Source: Comamonadaceae bacterium (GTDB taxonomy: Bacteria; Pseudomonadota; Gammaproteobacteria; Burkholderiales; Burkholderiaceae_C). Taken from it: DNA of 7,541 bases. Location of the stretch: NCBI GenBank assembly GCA_947452325.1, contig CANGCZ010000076.1, forward strand, positions 1 through 7,541, written 5' to 3'. The notes under the pieces were generated by a model, which saw only the letters and a program-made list of their open reading frames with translations, was not told where the DNA came from and did not search any database. Made by a program: the position numbers and the translations under genes. Positions within the stretch are counted from its first letter, which is position 1, and the number at the start of each line of letters is the position of its first letter. Below, in pieces: positions 6,332 through 7,541 of the stretch.

Positions 6332-6946
6332 ATGGAAACAACTCACAAGCCACACACGCCTGCCGTGAAAACCACACCAACCTTGGCTGATTGGATATTC
6401 ATTCTGATCGTTTTGGCCATTTTGTCGTTGGTCGCCAATCTTGGTCATTCTGCTTACCTAGAGGCCATGCACACTGAAAACAGCAAGAAAAACGGTGAGG
6501 AAATTTCTGCTTGGCTGACAGAGGCCGGCACCGCTCGTTTTAAAAAGAACTACGAACACACTGCTTGCGCGGGCGGCAAAGCGCCGGTCAAACCTGTTGA
6601 AGTTGACGCTGATGGCGACGGCGAACCCGATGTGAACACTGAACCTGTGCCGGGTACATGGGGGGCCTGCTTCCAGTACCTGATGACCCAAACAGATTTG
6701 AAAAACCTGGTCAATCCATTTTTCGATGAGACGCCTAAATTCATTGCAGCTTGCAACCCGGATGATGAATCACTGATGGGCTCTGTGGTGCTTGAAAAAA
6801 TGGTCGCCACCCCGCCAGGCTCGGCGGTGCCGGTGATCAATTCGCAGTTGATGGACACCGACCCTATCGATCAAAAAATGCAATTGCGCGTGTCCATTTG
6901 TGACAAAGGCTCATACGCCATCAAGATAGCTGAATTCGAATTCTGA
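6332..6946 (+). CDS. membrane-anchored extracytoplasmic protein with Asp-rich Ca-binding-like loop, function unknown
   Basis: A 204-residue protein I cannot assign to a named family. A short polar N-terminus is followed by a hydrophobic helix at about 18-37 and an amphipathic helical continuation (to about 65), giving an outline like type IV pilins or pseudopilins. The usual prepilin cleavage motif (Gly followed by Phe-Thr-x-x-x-Glu) is missing. The soluble part carries DADGDGEPD (92-100), which resembles EF-hand or dockerin-type calcium loops, and four cysteines (79, 113, 141, 190) that could form two disulphides. This supports a periplasmic or surface location. ATG at 6332 is chosen because the hydrophobic helix follows closely; its ribosome site is poor, and an in-frame TTG at 6257 would add 25 residues without family support. 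The stop lies eight bases before the ion transporter start, so the two are probably translated together. Confidence 0.75.
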   Translation: METTHKPHTPAVKTTPTLADWIFILIVLAILSLVANLGHSAYLEAMHTENSKKNGEEISAWLTEAGTARFKKNYEHTACAGGKAPVKPVEVDADGDGEPDVNTEPVPGTWGACFQYLMTQTDLKNLVNPFFDETPKFIAACNPDDESLMGSVVLEKMVATPPGSAVPVINSQLMDTDPIDQKMQLRVSICDKGSYAIKIAEFEF

Positions 6947-6948
6947 GG
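6945..6948 (+). promoter_or_regulatory. Shine-Dalgarno of the ion transporter, overlapping the upstream stop
   Basis: GAGG shares bases with the TGA stop of the preceding gene (6944-6946) and lies six bases before the ATG at 6955. The arrangement suggests translational coupling of the two genes. Confidence 0.55.
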
Positions 6949-6954
6949 CAGACC

Positions 6955-7541
6955 ATGGAAAACAATACACAAGCACCCCGCCTGATTGATCTGGATGCCA
7001 AAACCCTGATGGGACAGGAAGTTGAAGCTGATATTTCTTCCCAATTACCCATGCGTCAATGGTTGTATGCATGGTTGCTCAACCCGGACATTCCCGGTAA
7101 TTACCAAAAAGTCATCGATAAGTGGATTGGTCTGCTTATCGTTGCCAACTTATTCACTTTGGTTTTAGAGCACGTTCCCGCCGTCTTTGAGCCTTACAAG
7201 CACTATTTCCATATCTTTGATCTGGTCTCCATCACTGTGTTTGTGGTTGAGTACTTGATGCGTCTTTACTTGGCACCTGAAGATTTTGAATTCAATAAAC
7301 GCAAATTGCCGCGTTTGGCTTACATATTTAGCCCGTTTGCCATCATCGATTTTCTGGCTGTTGCGCCCTTCTTTTTACAGTCCTTCATCCCCGTGGACTT
7401 GCGCGCCTTGCGATTCTTGCGGTTGCTGCGAATCTTGAAACTGTTTCGCATTGTGATTCCGGCTTTCAAAGAATTTGGTGAACTCAACCGCGGTCGCACT
7501 TTCCGTCAACGAATACACGCATTGGTATTTCCAAGTGCATA
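6955..7541 (+). CDS. voltage-gated ion channel superfamily transporter (3' end cut by window edge)
   Basis: The first 195 residues of an inner-membrane protein of the voltage-gated ion channel superfamily, translated by hand; the frame is open to the window end. After a soluble N-terminus (1-56) come S1 (57-74), S2 (86-106, with Glu99 and Arg103), S3 (125-141, with Asp132) and a textbook S4 (149-166) with Arg150, Arg153, Arg156, Arg159, Lys162 and Arg165 at every third position. This makes a complete voltage-sensor domain. The pore (S5, selectivity filter, S6) has not been reached, so ion specificity is unknown. The segment after S4 (GRTFRQRIHALVFPS, 180-194) resembles the stretch just before S1 (MRQWLYAWLLN, 33-43), suggesting a second channel unit may begin here. 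The gene follows the anchored protein by eight bases with a GAGG ribosome site and probably shares its promoter at 6214-6242. Confidence 0.88.
   Translation, partial: MENNTQAPRLIDLDAKTLMGQEVEADISSQLPMRQWLYAWLLNPDIPGNYQKVIDKWIGLLIVANLFTLVLEHVPAVFEPYKHYFHIFDLVSITVFVVEYLMRLYLAPEDFEFNKRKLPRLAYIFSPFAIIDFLAVAPFFLQSFIPVDLRALRFLRLLRILKLFRIVIPAFKEFGELNRGRTFRQRIHALVFPSA

Overview
The window looks like part of a betaproteobacterial chromosome, most likely Burkholderiales (Comamonadaceae-like). This rests on moderate GC, the style of the proteins (a lipoprotein with a TonB-C-like tail, MOFRL glycerate kinase, UraD-like/allantoate amidohydrolase fusion) and the gene mix. It is an impression from reading, not a computed assignment. 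No RNA genes, insertion sequences, CRISPR arrays or phage genes were seen.

Layout. Positions 1-3134 hold three genes on the minus strand, read right to left: a MOFRL-family glycerate 2-kinase (3134-1815), a fatty-acid-hydroxylase-superfamily membrane protein with a full set of histidine boxes (1771-929), and a two-domain sugar/nucleoside-type ABC ATPase that runs off the left edge (865-1). Gaps are short, so they probably form one operon. A 79-bp divergent spacer (3135-3213) separates them from plus-strand genes: a small one-helix membrane protein (3214-3540), a proline-rich lipoprotein with a TonB-C-like end (3643-4380), and a UraD-like/allantoate amidohydrolase fusion (4395-6182). After an AT-rich 149-bp spacer with a good sigma70-like promoter and a hairpin comes a second plus-strand unit: a membrane-anchored, cysteine-containing protein with a Ca-binding-like Asp loop (6332-6946), then a voltage-sensor ion transporter cut by the right edge (6955-7541).

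How they may work together. The ABC ATPase belongs to the class that imports nucleosides or simple sugars with BMP-type binding proteins. The fusion protein acts on allantoate, late in purine breakdown. Glycerate kinase is the last step of glyoxylate assimilation, and glyoxylate is the carbon product of ureide breakdown. The central part therefore reads as a purine/ureide salvage neighbourhood (inference). The hydroxylase, the small membrane protein and the lipoprotein have no obvious place in that pathway.

The most notable observations are: (i) the N-terminal UraD-like half of the fusion lacks the catalytic His-Pro motif and has a Ser-rich insert instead, although its metal-dependent C-terminal half looks intact; (ii) the ion transporter has a perfect every-third-residue S4 sensor, but what follows looks like the start of a second channel unit rather than S5, suggesting a tandem voltage-sensor protein; (iii) that protein is tightly coupled to a small pilin-like or extracytoplasmic protein of unknown role.
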